The notes under the pieces were generated by a model, which was not told where the DNA came from, did not search any database, and saw only the letters and a program-made list of their open reading frames with translations. 64,000 nucleotides of DNA from Jaltomata sinuosa (taxonomy: Eukaryota > Streptophyta > Magnoliopsida > Solanales > Solanaceae), in NCBI GenBank assembly GCA_003996215.1, contig QJPP01007241.1, forward strand, positions 248,001 to 312,000, written 5' to 3'. Both the position numbers and the translations under genes were made by a program. This document shows, one piece after another, positions 12,580-23,500 of the stretch; positions within the stretch are counted from its first letter, which is position 1, and each line of letters opens with the position of its first letter.

Positions 12580-13049
12580 ATACTACTGGCTATTACTTGG
12601 GCCAAAACTAGTCTCATGGGGCGATCCCCCCCCCCCCCCCCCCCCCCCCCAAATCTATTTTGTTACCAACGGCTTAACTAATATATATGAAATCTAGCTT
12701 ACCAAAAAAAAAAAAAAAATTGTCCCAACTTTCTTGATATGGAGGGATATAATTATTAAATGGTACTAACAAAATAGTTTTGTCTTAAATCAACCACTTA
12801 TAATATTGATGAAGATTAAAACAAACCTAAACTCTTTTGGAAGTACTATTGTACAATCATCAAGGAATTACACAAATTAAAGAAGCATAGAACAATCCAA
12901 AGACATGGACCATTCCTTTTAATAGTATCATCTCCTATTTAATAAAACTAATAAAAAACACAAACAATGGCACATGTGATGTGACCAATCCAAACCATTC
13001 GAGGGATTCATTCAATTTCAAGAATAATCAAAGTGACCATCAAAAAGTA
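12580..13049. other. Spacer with a poly-C run
   Basis: A run of about 23 C residues lies at 12628-12650, next to a short poly-A tract (12704-12718). The rest, 12720-13049, is 3'-flanking sequence of the small minus-strand gene. I see no other feature. Confidence 0.6.
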
Positions 13050-13217
13050 CTACATCAAAAACTTGTAGAGGCAGAATTCCAACATTTCCCAAGCTTTTGA
13101 AGCAATAAAAAGCATAGTGTTGGCCAAACTCTCAAAAACTTTAGCTTTAATTTGGCCCCTTCTTGGTGTAAGCATAGTCCTCTTATGCTTTTGGTTCTTT
13201 GGAGGAGCAATAGCCAT
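13050..13217 (-). CDS. Small basic protein of 55 residues, function unknown
   Basis: On the minus strand an ATG at 13217 opens 55 codons ending in TAG at 13050-13052. The protein begins MAIAPPKNQKHKRTML, continues TPRRGQIKAKVFESLANTM and ends LEFCLYKFLM. The first third is strongly basic (Lys, Arg, His, Pro); the rest alternates charged and hydrophobic residues and is probably an amphipathic helix. The start context AATTAATGGCT is close to the plant optimum. A TATA-like box lies about 225 bp upstream, at 13440-13456 on the same strand. There is no sign of a transposon origin, and codon content is richer than the AT-rich surroundings. The PRRGQIK segment resembles short uncharacterised plant proteins, but I cannot name a family securely. 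It could also be a chance frame; I favour a real gene modestly. Confidence 0.5.
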   Translation of the reverse strand: MAIAPPKNQKHKRTMLTPRRGQIKAKVFESLANTMLFIASKAWEMLEFCLYKFLM

Positions 13218-13439
13218 TAATTGATTATGTGATCGTCAACAATGTATAGAATGAGAAAAAACAAAAAGATTTAAGTTATATACACTGATAGCGTAATAAT
13301 TTTTACACTATCAGTATAATTTAATCGATAGTAAACTTAGAGAGTGAAAAAAAAGGAGAGGGAACATTGGAGGTGTGGGGGACTAAAGTGAGTTGGTGTT
13401 ATTCAAGGAAGAGAAGATAATATGTCAATAGGGATTTAG

Positions 13440-13456
13440 GGAGATTATATATAGTC
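13440..13456 (-). promoter_or_regulatory. TATA-like box for the small minus-strand gene
   Basis: The minus strand reads ACTATATATAATC here, about 225 bp upstream of the ATG at 13217. The predicted leader is pyrimidine-rich near 13340-13370 and contains a small inverted repeat (ACTGATAGYGTAA type, about 13285-13330). Confidence 0.4.
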
Positions 13457-13734
13457 TCATAAAAGGGGGTAATGAACATATTTAAAAACTTGGGGTCCTT
13501 CTAAGCAAATTAATATATTGAAATTCTTGCAAACCATTAAACTTAAAAGAGGGGAAGTGGCCAATTACATCAAAGAAGGACTCATAAGTAAGTGATTGGA
13601 AGTAACTTCTTGGCAAATGCATAGACACTTCATACTTGTTGACTTTGGTTCAATTGGTGGTTGGTTACTATAATGGGGTCATCCTTGTCATGTTAGAGAA
13701 TGCAGGATATGAAAACTAAGACATAGTGTAATAC

Positions 13735-13815
13735 CACCCAATGAGGTTTTGCGGAGGGTAGAGTGTACGCAGACGTTATTTCTATTTTGGTAAAGAAAGT
13801 TGTTTTCGATAAACC
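13735..13815 (-). repeat. Degraded SINE/RTE 3' fragment
   Basis: The plus strand carries GGGTAGAGTGTACGCAGACG followed by a CTATTTTGGTAAAGAAAGTTG-like stretch, the reverse of the 3' region that Solanaceae SINEs share with RTE LINEs. Better copies lie at 22693-22787, 35915-36060 and 63801-63910. Target duplications are not visible. Confidence 0.6.
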
Positions 13816-14590
13816 TTATAGGAACTATTTGGCCATAAATATTATAGTACTCACTTTTGAAAATCAGTATTTGATCATGAAAATTTTAAATCTAATTTAA
13901 AGTTGTATTGAATTTTGGGAAACAACTTATAACTTATTTTTCAACTCACTTTTTACTTTTAAAGTTGTATCTAAGCACATTCAAGCATGAACATTATTTC
14001 AAATATTCTTTGCAAAATGTATAACCAAACTTCATCTTCAACTCTAACTCCATAAATTACAAAAAATTTTCACTATGAGCTAGAAGTCAATATACGATTT
14101 ATTCGAACCTAGTAATTTTAGTTCAAACCTTATATTTATATTAAAAAATTATTAAATATGTATAGATATAAAATTTAAAACCTAATTACTAACACCTGAT
14201 TTTATTATCCTAAAATTTAAAATCTATAAAATTTAATATCTAACTGAGTCTCTGATTATACAGATCCATACATTTCAAGTTGAATAGTAACAAATTGTCC
14301 AATATATTGCTTAACCAAAAGATTATTAAGGAAAAATTAAGTACTCCATCAAGTAACACTGTGTGGGCCGGTAGTTAATTCAAGTAGAGTAATTAACCTT
14401 TGGGAAACTTACATAAAATACACATCAGGAGCTAATTACTCTTTTTCCCATTACTTTCAAATATACCACTCGGATACATTGCATAAGGCATCTAGATACA
14501 TGGTTTTATCTTGAATACATCGACATTTTTGGTTTTATCTCGAATACATCGGCATCTCGCTGTCCGGAATACATGGTTTTAGTCTCAGAT
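13816..14590. other. Spacer with a worn MITE
   Basis: About 13825-14070 contains TATTTGGCCATAAA near its left and ATAACCAAACTTCATC near its right, resembling the GTTTGGCCATG MITEs at 20885 and 56440, but the ends are too worn to fix. The rest is AT-rich with no gene. Confidence 0.4.
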
Positions 14591-14604
14591 TCATCACATC
14601 CGCA

Positions 14605-14756
14605 TGTATTTGAGGGGTTACAACATGTATTCGCTTGTATCTGAGGGGTTACAACATGTATCCGCATGTATCTGAGGGGTTACAACATGTATCCGATGGG
14701 TTGAGATGTATCCGATGAGATTGGAATGTATTCGATGGGGTTGGAATGTATCTGAA
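14605..14756. repeat. 31-bp minisatellite, GTATCTGAGGGGTTACAACA
   Basis: Three nearly identical 31-32 bp units begin at 14605, 14637 and 14668, followed by shorter 20-bp variants with GTATYCGATGRGRTTGGAAT. The preceding 14460-14600 holds related ATACATCGGCATC words in looser spacing. Non-coding. Confidence 0.75.
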
Positions 14757-14769
14757 GATTTTTTTTGTT

Positions 14770-15689
14770 AACATGTGATATATTAAGTAATTAAAATAAA
14801 GTAATGGGAGAGTTAATACATATGATAGAAATGTTTGACTCTTTATGTAATTTAACCTTAACCTTTCTAACGCATAATATCACCCCGATGGCCCCATTTA
14901 TTTACTTTCTATTAGAGTATCAAACGACGCAATTCAATTCTAATTGATTAAGCACGTGCTCCTCCAATGGCAAAGCTACAATCGATAAAAGATGATCCGT
15001 TAAACATTAATTCTTCTGTAAAAAGCTATATTTCTTCTGTCCTAATTCATGTAAAGATATTCGGAATATGAGAATCAAAATACTTGATTTTGATGATGAA
15101 TTTGAATATAGCTTCTTTAAGTATTTTAAAATAAAATTTACTTGTTTGAAAATTATACAAAAAATATTATGTATAAATTAACATAATTAATGATGCAAAA
15201 CATTTTAAAACGTTTGAAAAAAATAATTGTTAATTTGACTTTTCAAATAGTAACATTTTTACCTAAATTGAGATGTAAAAGCTAATGTGTAACTTTTAGC
15301 AAAATTTCTGATTTTAACATAGTTGATGGGTGGCAACTTTAAGTCTTTGTCTTCCCATATATGTATATGATTCTTTGTCTTTGACCATATACAAACACTT
15401 AACATTAGATCTTCTCGTGAAGTGACAATTTTGTAGGGTTGTTTTAGGTTACAAGACAATTTCTTTAAGAATAAGATAATTTCTTCTTCTTCTTTTTTGT
15501 GTGTCATTCCTTACCATTAAGTAGGGGTGTTTATATGGTTGGATTTGAATTAGATTAATTTGGTCAATTTTTAAATTAATGAAATAAAATCAAACTAAAT
15601 ATAATACACATCAATTGATTTGGGTTGTTGTTGATTTTGATTAAATTTGGTTCAAATTTACTTTTAAGAAGGAAAATTAGTAGATATCT
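14770..15689. other. AT-rich spacer, possible hAT MITE end at 15524
   Basis: No gene seen; the 82-codon minus-strand frame at 15259-15507 looks random. At 15524 TAGGGGTGTTTATATGGTTG begins a TTTGGTTC-rich stretch like the ends of the hAT MITE at 47688-48626, but a matching right end is not found. Confidence 0.4.
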
Positions 15690-16660
15690 TCAAGATGACG
15701 TGATAGTGTAAAAACATATTTACATCGTCATTCGTCAATGGGTCTAATTGAGCTACCCGCTTGTATCAATTATCCAAGATTTTGATCGAATACGAAGTCA
15801 TGGATACTCGATCAACCTAGTGATACTTTTATAATAGGAATTAAATTTATCGTTGAAGGATCCCATTCAAAATTACTGTAGTTCCTTTTCGAATGATCGT
15901 TGATAGGTGATAGGATCGGATGGGTGGTATCCCTCAAATTGTGACCAATTTTTGTAACCACGTCTGGGTCGGGTTTAGAGCGCGTGAAATTCAAGATAGT
16001 GTATGGCGTAAAATTGGCCTAAAGACACGTGGCATCTATAGGGTAACTCACGTAGGGACCTATCGTCCCAAAGGGCGCAGAGCCTCGAGAGGCACTTTCG
16101 AGGTAACGACGACATGAAATGCCTTTTCGTACAGAATAGGACTCGGTGGTTTGCCACCGGCAATGATGTGGTGCAAGGGACAAATAAGAAACAGATTTGT
16201 CAGACTACTCAGGTGGACGAACAAGCTCGTACAGAGCTGAACAGTGCAGGAATATTAGCTGGCGCAACCCTCAACGGACAGAACGTGTGACACAAGGCCA
16301 TAGATTTAGGTACTATAGGGCTCTATGGGCACATTCTAATTGGCCAAGGCCTAATGTTGTAACCTATAAAAAGTTACCCCCCCTATTTGTAAAGGCATCT
16401 GTTGTCTAACTGTCTCACTCAATACAATAGTTTCTTGGTCTCCAAGCATTTTTCTTGCTTACATTGTGTCTTGGTTTAATAATAACTTGAGTAGTTGGAA
16501 GCCGCTCTGAGGAACGTACATATCCAGCTCGAGCACATTTAAATTTGTCTTCTTTACTTTGTTTATCTTGTTTATACAATATATCGTGTGCTTTCATTAT
16601 CGCTTAGTAACCAATCTGCTAGTAAATTGAATCTAAAACAAAGTTAAATCGTAACACATG
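15690..16660 (+). repeat. LTR-like fragment with a TATA box
   Basis: This block is more GC-rich and complex than its flanks. It has CCTATAAAAAGTTACC at about 16364-16379, a TATA box about 70 bp before a CACTCAATACAATAG stretch, and closes with TAAATCGTAACA near 16655, the usual CA end of an LTR. The promoter-like layout suggests the U3-R-U5 of a gypsy LTR. I cannot find a left TG boundary or matching target duplication, so truncation is likely. Several short frames inside (15920-16117, 16197-16409) are not genes. Confidence 0.45.
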
Positions 16661-17170
16661 CTCTTAATTCACCTACAAATTTAACTCTACTAAATCTAGG
16701 GTAAACAGACAGTATGGTCTTCACTGCCTGATTGTAACAAAAGCTATGGGCCATGCATCGTCAAAGAATCAAGACTCTTACCTTCCAAAATGCAATGTGA
16801 AACTAGAAAAAAAAAGTAGTCAATAAACTAGAGCATGCATTCTAGGAGACCCCAATAGACAATGTCTTTTGGTTTGGTCATTGGTGTGTACTCTTTTTTA
16901 GCCCGTCAAACTCAAATTCAACTTACCATTTTAATTTTCTAGCAAAAAGAAGTCTAAACATTTGAGAAATCATCTTTTTTACTTGACCAATGTTACAAGT
17001 CTCATATATATCCTGTCCACACACATGGACCTTCTTGTCCACATAACAAGTTGTGGTTTTAATTTACACTCGTGTACATAACAAGTTGCATTTATTTCCT
17101 CATCAATTCGTATGAAAATTAATTCATCTCATGCGCAAAGTGAATTTTTCAAAAATATGATTAAGAAAAT
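16661..17170. other. Spacer, nothing recognised
   Basis: AT-rich sequence without repeats I can name and without a credible open frame. Confidence 0.5.
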
Positions 17171-17910
17171 GTCACGACTCAAATTTGGCATTTAGATTGT
17201 GACAAGACACTCGGTGAGCTACTACCCATTAGACACCCTTAAACAAACCCTCTAAGCTAAATCATGTGGATAACGAAGAATACATAGAATAAAATACTAT
17301 TAAAGTTGTCTTATCATAAATTAATTTGAAAAGCGAAATACAAACATAGAAGTCAACACAAAAATCTTAACAATATGTAAGTCATGGAGCACTAGTATCT
17401 CAGTACAATTGGCCCAAGACACAACTCAATGAAAGAAAAGTAGACTCAAAATGAAAGATCGGAGATGAAGTCGCTTTTACGATCTATTTGTGGCTCATCT
17501 CAACACCGGCAACTGAACGGAATGCTGACTACTGGATTTGTATACATGCAGTAAATGTGAGTCTCAAAGATTCAACAAGATCTTTAACTAGCCAATTAAG
17601 CAACTCACCTTCAATATCTTTAAGTCAAGTACTATGCCCGCTTGGGAACACCATTGTGACACGGATCTATATTTGCACAAAAAGTATAGCAAGTGTATCA
17701 ACCAAGGGTTGGTTTCAAAATACCTATCGAAATAACTTGAGCAATTAATATAATCTCAATAAATAAGGTAAACTGATTAGAACAATATTGTAATTTATGC
17801 ACATATACAACATATAAGAGGATACGCAAATAATATTAGTTAACGAATGAAATAAACATGACATTGACTCCTCCATCTGCCTCATAACCTATGCCCCCAG
17901 CACTATCGTG
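17171..17910. repeat. Ty3/gypsy LTR fragment
   Basis: It opens TGTCACGACTCAAATTTGGC, the same LTR start style as 730 and 2984, and continues with ACTCGGTGAGCTACTACCCA-like text common in these LTRs. No CA-terminated right end or target duplication is found before AT-rich DNA resumes at about 17910. The 86-codon frame at 17488-17748 lies inside and is probably not a gene. Confidence 0.55.
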
Positions 17911-18714
17911 GGCACACTATGTGTTATGTAATTTATTATACATTTGTATTTAAGTGGAAAAAAATTTCTTATCAAAGTTAATGTCTTAACTTACCTTGGT
18001 TCAATGCACCACAACCTCCTTGAATAGTTTTTCTTTTCCTAATTAGCACCTCCCATTATGCCCGATCAATTCACAATAATACTTAATGGGGTTAAACGAA
18101 TCTAACGATTTTAATATTTCAAAAAAAGTCTCTAGACTTGCAGAAGTGAATTAAAATGTAATTCTCATTTGGATTTTAAAAGAATTTAATTTATTTAAGT
18201 TATACATATAATAATTAATAATCTTTTTTTGTTAAGTATTGACTAGTAATTTAGCACAAATAATTATAAGTACTTTGTTACTATCTCCGTATGATATTAA
18301 TTGTCAAGCTTACTCAAATATGTGTTCCGAAATACTTATCATTTTATAAAATTAAAAATAGAATAACTGTAAAAGAATTTCATTTTATTTTTATTTAATT
18401 ATTCTTGAAAGTAAACGATCTTGATTCATAAACTGCTCATGACTTGGTAATAAATTTCCTTATTAATAAAAAAAAATTGATTCATAGTATACAAATTATA
18501 AGTTTGAAGAATTTAAACAAGTGATTATTGGTTGATGTTATAATTTTTCAAATATCAATAACATTAGTTTAATCTTGTTTTTATGTAAAGTTATATGGAT
18601 AAATCAGTAAAAAAAAATTACTTCTTCTATATTATTTCTTTATATATGTCGACTAATATGAGAAGGAAAAAGTATAACATGTTAAATTAGACTTGTTGCA
18701 AAGAGAAGAAAAAA
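17911..18714. other. AT-rich spacer, nothing seen
   Basis: No open frame over 60 codons and no clear repeat boundary. Confidence 0.5.
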
Positions 18715-19140
18715 GAAGGTTTAATGCATAATCAATCTCTTAAACTTGCTAGGATATTTTATTTAGACACTCGAATTAAGTCATATTTCAATTGAACATC
18801 TTAACTCCCAATAAGGTGTTCCATTAGCCATTTTTGTTTTAAATTTTAGAAATGTTTTTGCGTGTGTTCTTATTCATCTATTAGGTAGTTAAATTAAGCA
18901 TGTAAAATATGTTATTTTGTTTAATTATATACATTCATCTCAATGAGTCATAAAGCTCCAGACATTTTTTACTTGAGACCAATGTGTATAATTAAAATAA
19001 ATGACATATTTGATGTGGTTAACTTAACTATCTAATAAACAAATGAAAACGCGTTCAAAAGTTTTTTCAAAAAATTTAAATAAATAATATCTAAAACTTA
19101 GTTCGAGTGTCTAAAAAAAATATCCAACAAATTTAAATTT
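18715..19140. mobile_element. Foldback MITE-like segment
   Basis: The left part has TAATGCATAATCAATCTCTT and GACACTCGAATTAAG; the right part carries the complementary wording TTAGTTCGAGTGTCTAAA with an internal TAGTTAAATTAAGC/CTTAACTATCTAATA pairing. The segment can fold on itself. Similar wording at 35310-35560 and 44100-44335 suggests one old MITE family. Exact ends are uncertain. Confidence 0.5.
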
Positions 19141-19143
19141 TAA

Positions 19144-19370
19144 GGGCTCGTTTAGTTGGAGAACAAGTTATCCCAGAGTTAGTTATCCTGGAATTGTTAT
19201 TTCACCCTTAATGTGTGATAAAAAAAAAGAACATTACAATCTCAGAAGTCAGAATAATTAATCCCAAGATAAGTTATTCCACAATTTTATCCTAACCAAA
19301 CAAAAAATAAACTTATCCTAAAATTAATCTCAAAGTTAGTTATCCCTTATCCCTTGTACCAAACGAGACC
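19144..19370. mobile_element. Tourist-like MITE with TAA target duplication
   Basis: Ends are GGGCTCGTTTAGTTGG and its near complement CCAAACGAGACC, flanked by TAA at 19141-19143 and 19371-19373. The subterminal wording (AAGTTATCC, GGATAAC) is mirrored, so the 227-bp element folds back. Relatives are at 19590-20497 and 46882-47033. TAA/TTA duplications are characteristic of PIF/Harbinger-derived MITEs. Confidence 0.75.
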
Positions 19371-19384
19371 TAAAGGCCTAATAT

Positions 19385-19589
19385 GTAATTATTATTTTTA
19401 TCATATCACTCTTTAAATATAATAAATACAATGTCTTAAAAAATGTAATAGGAAGATGACTATAATTAATGATAAGGGTAAATTAGAAACTAAATATAAA
19501 ATTATCTTTTTGATTTCATAAATTGAGCAAGTATTGTTGGAAATCTATTTTTAATATAGTGGATAAATAAAAATGGATGGAGGGAGCAT
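19385..19589. mobile_element. Right half of a Stowaway-like MITE
   Basis: The sequence from ATCATATCACTCTTTAAATA to GGATGGAGGGAGC matches, in order, the right part of the element at 42270-42525, including the GAGCAAGTATTGTTGGAAAT segment. The left terminal repeat is missing, so this is a truncated copy. Confidence 0.6.
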
Positions 19590-20497
19590 AAAAATAACAC
19601 TATAATCTCAGGATAACTAATCCAAGATAAGTTTTCCCAAGATTTTATACTAATCAAACATAAAGGGTGTGTTTGGTATGAAGGAAAATATTTTTCATGG
19701 AAAATATTTTATGAAAAACAAGTTGGTTTCTTACTTATTTTCTCATGTTTGGTTGGTGAGTGAAAAATATTTTTCGAAAAATATTTTCTATTGTTTGATT
19801 GATGAGTGAAAACACATTTTTCAAAAAATATTTTTTAAATTTTTGATTAAAAAGTAAAAAATATTTTTTAGGGAGTAGGTTGGGAGTTGGGGTGTGGTGG
19901 TTGGGGGGGGGGGGGGACTGGGTGGTTAGATGAGGAGTGGAGGCCGGGTAACTAAAAAAATTATTTTTTCTTAAAAAAAATTTAAAATTGAATTTTGGGT
20001 GTGGGGGAGAGGGGGAGTAGGAAGAGCAGAGTACCAAAAATATTACTTTTTAAAAAAAAATAAGTAATTTGTTTTTTAAAAAAATTGAATTTTGGATGGG
20101 ATGAGGTGAAGGAGGGGGCGGAGTACCAAAAATATTACTATTTTTTAAAAACAAATAATTTTAAAAAAAAAATAATAAAATTGAATTTTGGAAAGGGGGG
20201 GTGCTGGCTAGGTGGGGGGAGGGGCTGGGGTGGAGGTAGGGGTGGAAGTGAGAGGGTGGAGTGGGTGAGTGTGAGATTGGAGTGTTATGAAGGTGAGGAC
20301 TTGTTTTCCCTAATTTTATTAGAGAAGTCATTTTTTAAAGAAAATATTTTTTAAATTTTTTGACCAACCAAACACAAGGAAATTAAAAAATATTTTCCAG
20401 AAAACATTTTCTTCCGTATCAAACACACTCAAAATAAATTTATCCTAAAATTAATCTCGAGATAGTTATTCCTGATCCCTCGTACCAAACAAGAACC
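19590..20497. mobile_element. Left-truncated Tourist-like MITE split by another MITE
   Basis: The flanks 19590-19664 and 20431-20497 together read as a relative of the MITE at 19144-19370 (TCAGGATAACTAATCC on the left; CGAGATAGTTATTCC and GTACCAAACAAGAACC on the right). Between them lies a second MITE (19665-20430). The right end is followed by TAA at 20498-20500. It ends 66 bp before the RAD51B start codon. Confidence 0.65.
19665..20430. mobile_element. Tourist-like MITE nested in another MITE
   Basis: Ends are GGGTGTGTTTGGTATGAAGG and, reversed, GAGTGTGTTTGATACGGAAG. The flanking triplets are AAA on both sides (19662-19664, 20431-20433). Two other copies in this window, at 45032-45493 and 54516-54851, have TAA and TTA duplications, which supports a 3-bp duplicating PIF/Harbinger family. 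The interior is G-rich and T-rich low complexity; the open frames at 19735-20037 and 20085-20354 are artefacts of it. Confidence 0.7.
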
Positions 20498-20563
20498 TAA
20501 AGGTTTAATACTAAAGAATTAAGACAATTATTGATGGAAGACTGGGCAAGACATTGATGGTAG
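20498..20563 (+). promoter_or_regulatory. RAD51B leader with two short upstream ORFs
   Basis: Only 66 bp separate the upstream MITE from the RAD51B ATG. Within it an ATG at 20534 opens seven codons ending in TGA at 20555-20557. A second ATG at 20557-20559, sharing bases with that TGA, opens nine codons and stops at 20584-20586, overlapping the main start out of frame. If transcription begins upstream of 20534, which is not known, these could lower translation of the main frame. Core promoter elements would have to lie inside the MITE or beyond it. Confidence 0.5.
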
Positions 20564-23500
20564 ATGGCGAACAAGCTCCTGAGTGAAATGGGTCTTCCCA
20601 AGTCCATAGCCAACATTTTTGCTGCTCGTAACCTTATTACTGCCAAGGTTTTTTTTTTTCCTTTGTTACTTTTACCTAATGCAAATGTATGTAATACACA
20701 TTTTTCTCAATGTAAGAAACATTGTTGCCTTCTGAATTCTTAAATCTTTTAGTATTTTCCATTATCTGTGTCTGTTTTAGTACTTGGGTTCTTCAAATTT
20801 ACTTAGAATATGTACAGTTCCAACCCTAACTTTGATCCTTGCTCTGAAGGGCAAATGTGTTTAAAGATTGACTGATATATCTAAGGGGGCGTTTGACCAT
20901 GAAAATTGTGAGTATTTGAAAAAGTAGTTTTTGTTTTCAAAGTGAAAAAATGATATTTGAAAATTGGAGTTGTGTTTGGCAATGAATACTTGAGCATTTG
21001 AAAAAAGTAGTTTTTTATTTTCAAAGTGAAAAAATGATATTTGAAAATTGAAGTTGTGTTTCTCCATGAATACAAATTGCAGTTATTTTAAAAATTTTGT
21101 GCATAATTTGGAGTGCAAAACTGTTTTTTTGGTGTTTTTTCAATTTTTTAGAATTCAACTTCGTAGTTGTTTTTAAATTTTTGTGAGTAATTTGGAGTGA
21201 AAAAAAGTGAAAATAGCTTTTTGGTGTTTTTAAAATTTCTGAAATTCTGGAATTTTATGGCCAACCGTGTTTACTCCGGAAAAAAGTAAAAAAAATTCAT
21301 GGCCAAACACTTCCTAAGTGTAGAAAGTCTAGTAACACATGTTGAGGTGCAACTACAACACCCAATGAGTAGTTTTTGCCTTTTGAAACTATAATTTATG
21401 TTTCACTTGAAATCACTATGAAGGAAAGATGGAAATTCAACATTTTGGTGTTTCTTGAAATTCTTAAGATTGTAAAGCTGAGGGAGGATGTTGGGGTTGT
21501 TATGGAAATGAGTATGGAAAGTGGGAATATTGTATTAGATGAAACATCCTCTCTACCTCCCAAGTGGGAATATTCTTAAATCTTTAGCATTTCCGTTATC
21601 TCAGTCTGTTTTAGTTCTTGGGTTCTTCAAATTTACTTAGGAAATGTACAGTTCCAGCTCTAACTTTGATCTTATTCTGAAGGGCAATTATGTTTAAAGA
21701 TTGATATTTCTAAGTGTAGAAAGTCTATTAACACATGTTGAGGTGCAACTATAACACCCAATGAGTAGTTTTTGCATTTTGAAACTAGAATTTATGTGCA
21801 CCCAAGTGTGTGGCCTAGTGGTCAATGAAGTGGGCAGTGGCGGAGCCAGGACTTTTATTAAGGGGGTTCAAAATATAAAGATAAGGTAAACACACGAAGA
21901 AGTTAAAGCTCGAAGGAGGTTCAACATCTAGACTATATATACATAAAGAATTAATTTTAACCATATATAAGCAATGTAATTTTCCGCCGAAGGGTGTTCA
22001 GATGAACCCCCTCAGCTCTACCTAACTCCATCACTGGTGGGTTGAGCACCATGAGGTATCAGGTTCAAATCCTAGAAGAGACAAAAACACTAGGTGATTT
22101 CTTCCCATATGTTCTAGCCTTGGTGGACAGAGTTACCTGGTACCTATTGCTGGTGGGAGGTGGCAGGTATCCCGTGAAATTAGTCGAGGCGCGTGCAAGC
22201 TGGCCCGGATACCATGTTTATCAAAATAGAAAAAAAAGCTAGAATTTACATTTCACTTGAAATCACTATGAAGAAACGATGGAAATTCAACATTTTGGTG
22301 TTTAGTGAGGTGGCAGGTGTCCCGTGGAACTAGTTGAGGTTCGTGCAAGCTGGCTCGGACACCACGTTTATCAAAATAAGAAAACTAGAATTTATGTTTC
22401 ACTTGAAATCACTATGAAGAAAAGATGGAAATTCAGCATTTTGGTGTTTAGTGAAATTCATAAGATTGTAAAGTTGAGGGAGGATGTGGGGGATGTTATG
22501 GAAATGAGTAGTGAAATATGGGGGAAAAAACTAGAATTTATGTTTCACTTGTAATCACTATGAAGAAAAGATGGAAATTCAACATTTTGGTGCTTCTTGA
22601 AATTCATAGGATTGTAAAGTTGAGGGAGGATGTGGGGGTTGTTATGGAAATGTGTAGTGAAATATGGAAGTGGGAATACTGTATTAGATGAAACAACCTC
22701 TCTACCTCCCAAGGTGAGGGTAAGGTCTGCGTATACACTACCCTCCCCATACCCCATTTGTGGGACTACACTGGGTATGTTGTTGTTGGAATACTGTATT
22801 AGATGAAGGTGCAGGGAAATGGTATTTACTATTCACTATTGGTAGAGGTAATTGAAGTGAATAACTACTGATGATGTTTGTTGATTTGGTAGCTGAGGTG
22901 TTAAAGATGTCAAGTGGAAAACATTTTATGCACTCTTAAGTCTTAAAAGGAATCAATAGCTATTGAACAAGAAAATGGTTTCCTAGTTTGTTACGCTAAA
23001 CCAAATGAAATCTTTACGAATATGTCCAATTCCTGACAAGCACTGAGAAGTTATACAGAGCATGCGTGGAATTGTCTATGCTGAGGTCGCGGGATGATAT
23101 CAAACAAGGGAAAAGTTTATTTTTGGAGCACCTTTTATTTCGTTGTTTTCCCGAAGTTTCTTTTTCTGTGTATCAATATACACCAGAGTAGGGTGAGGAG
23201 AAACGTTGATCATGGTGAATGCAGGAAATAAATCTTCAGATAGATTACTGATTGTTGCTTTCATCTTTCAAATGTGCATATGTGTTTGCTTTTCCTTTAT
23301 AATTTAGTACCCCGGTTTAAGTGCTGCACAGATCCCACCTGGAACAGAGAAGTGAGGGAATCAATTTTATGTTTCCTGTTTTGAACCTTATTAACCTCCT
23401 GACACATTGCTTTCAATGTGTCTCCATTAATTTATGTTTGTTCTAATGTCCCAGGACGTATTTTCATTGACAGAATTTGAGTTGATGGAATTGCTAGATG

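Noticed and set aside
15920..16409. GC-rich plus-strand frames that looked gene-like
   Set aside because: They fall within an LTR-like block with its own TATA box and have no motif or conserved composition.
19735..20354. Pro/Asn-rich and Gly/Trp-rich frames of 89-100 codons
   Set aside because: They are G-rich and T-rich filler of a MITE.
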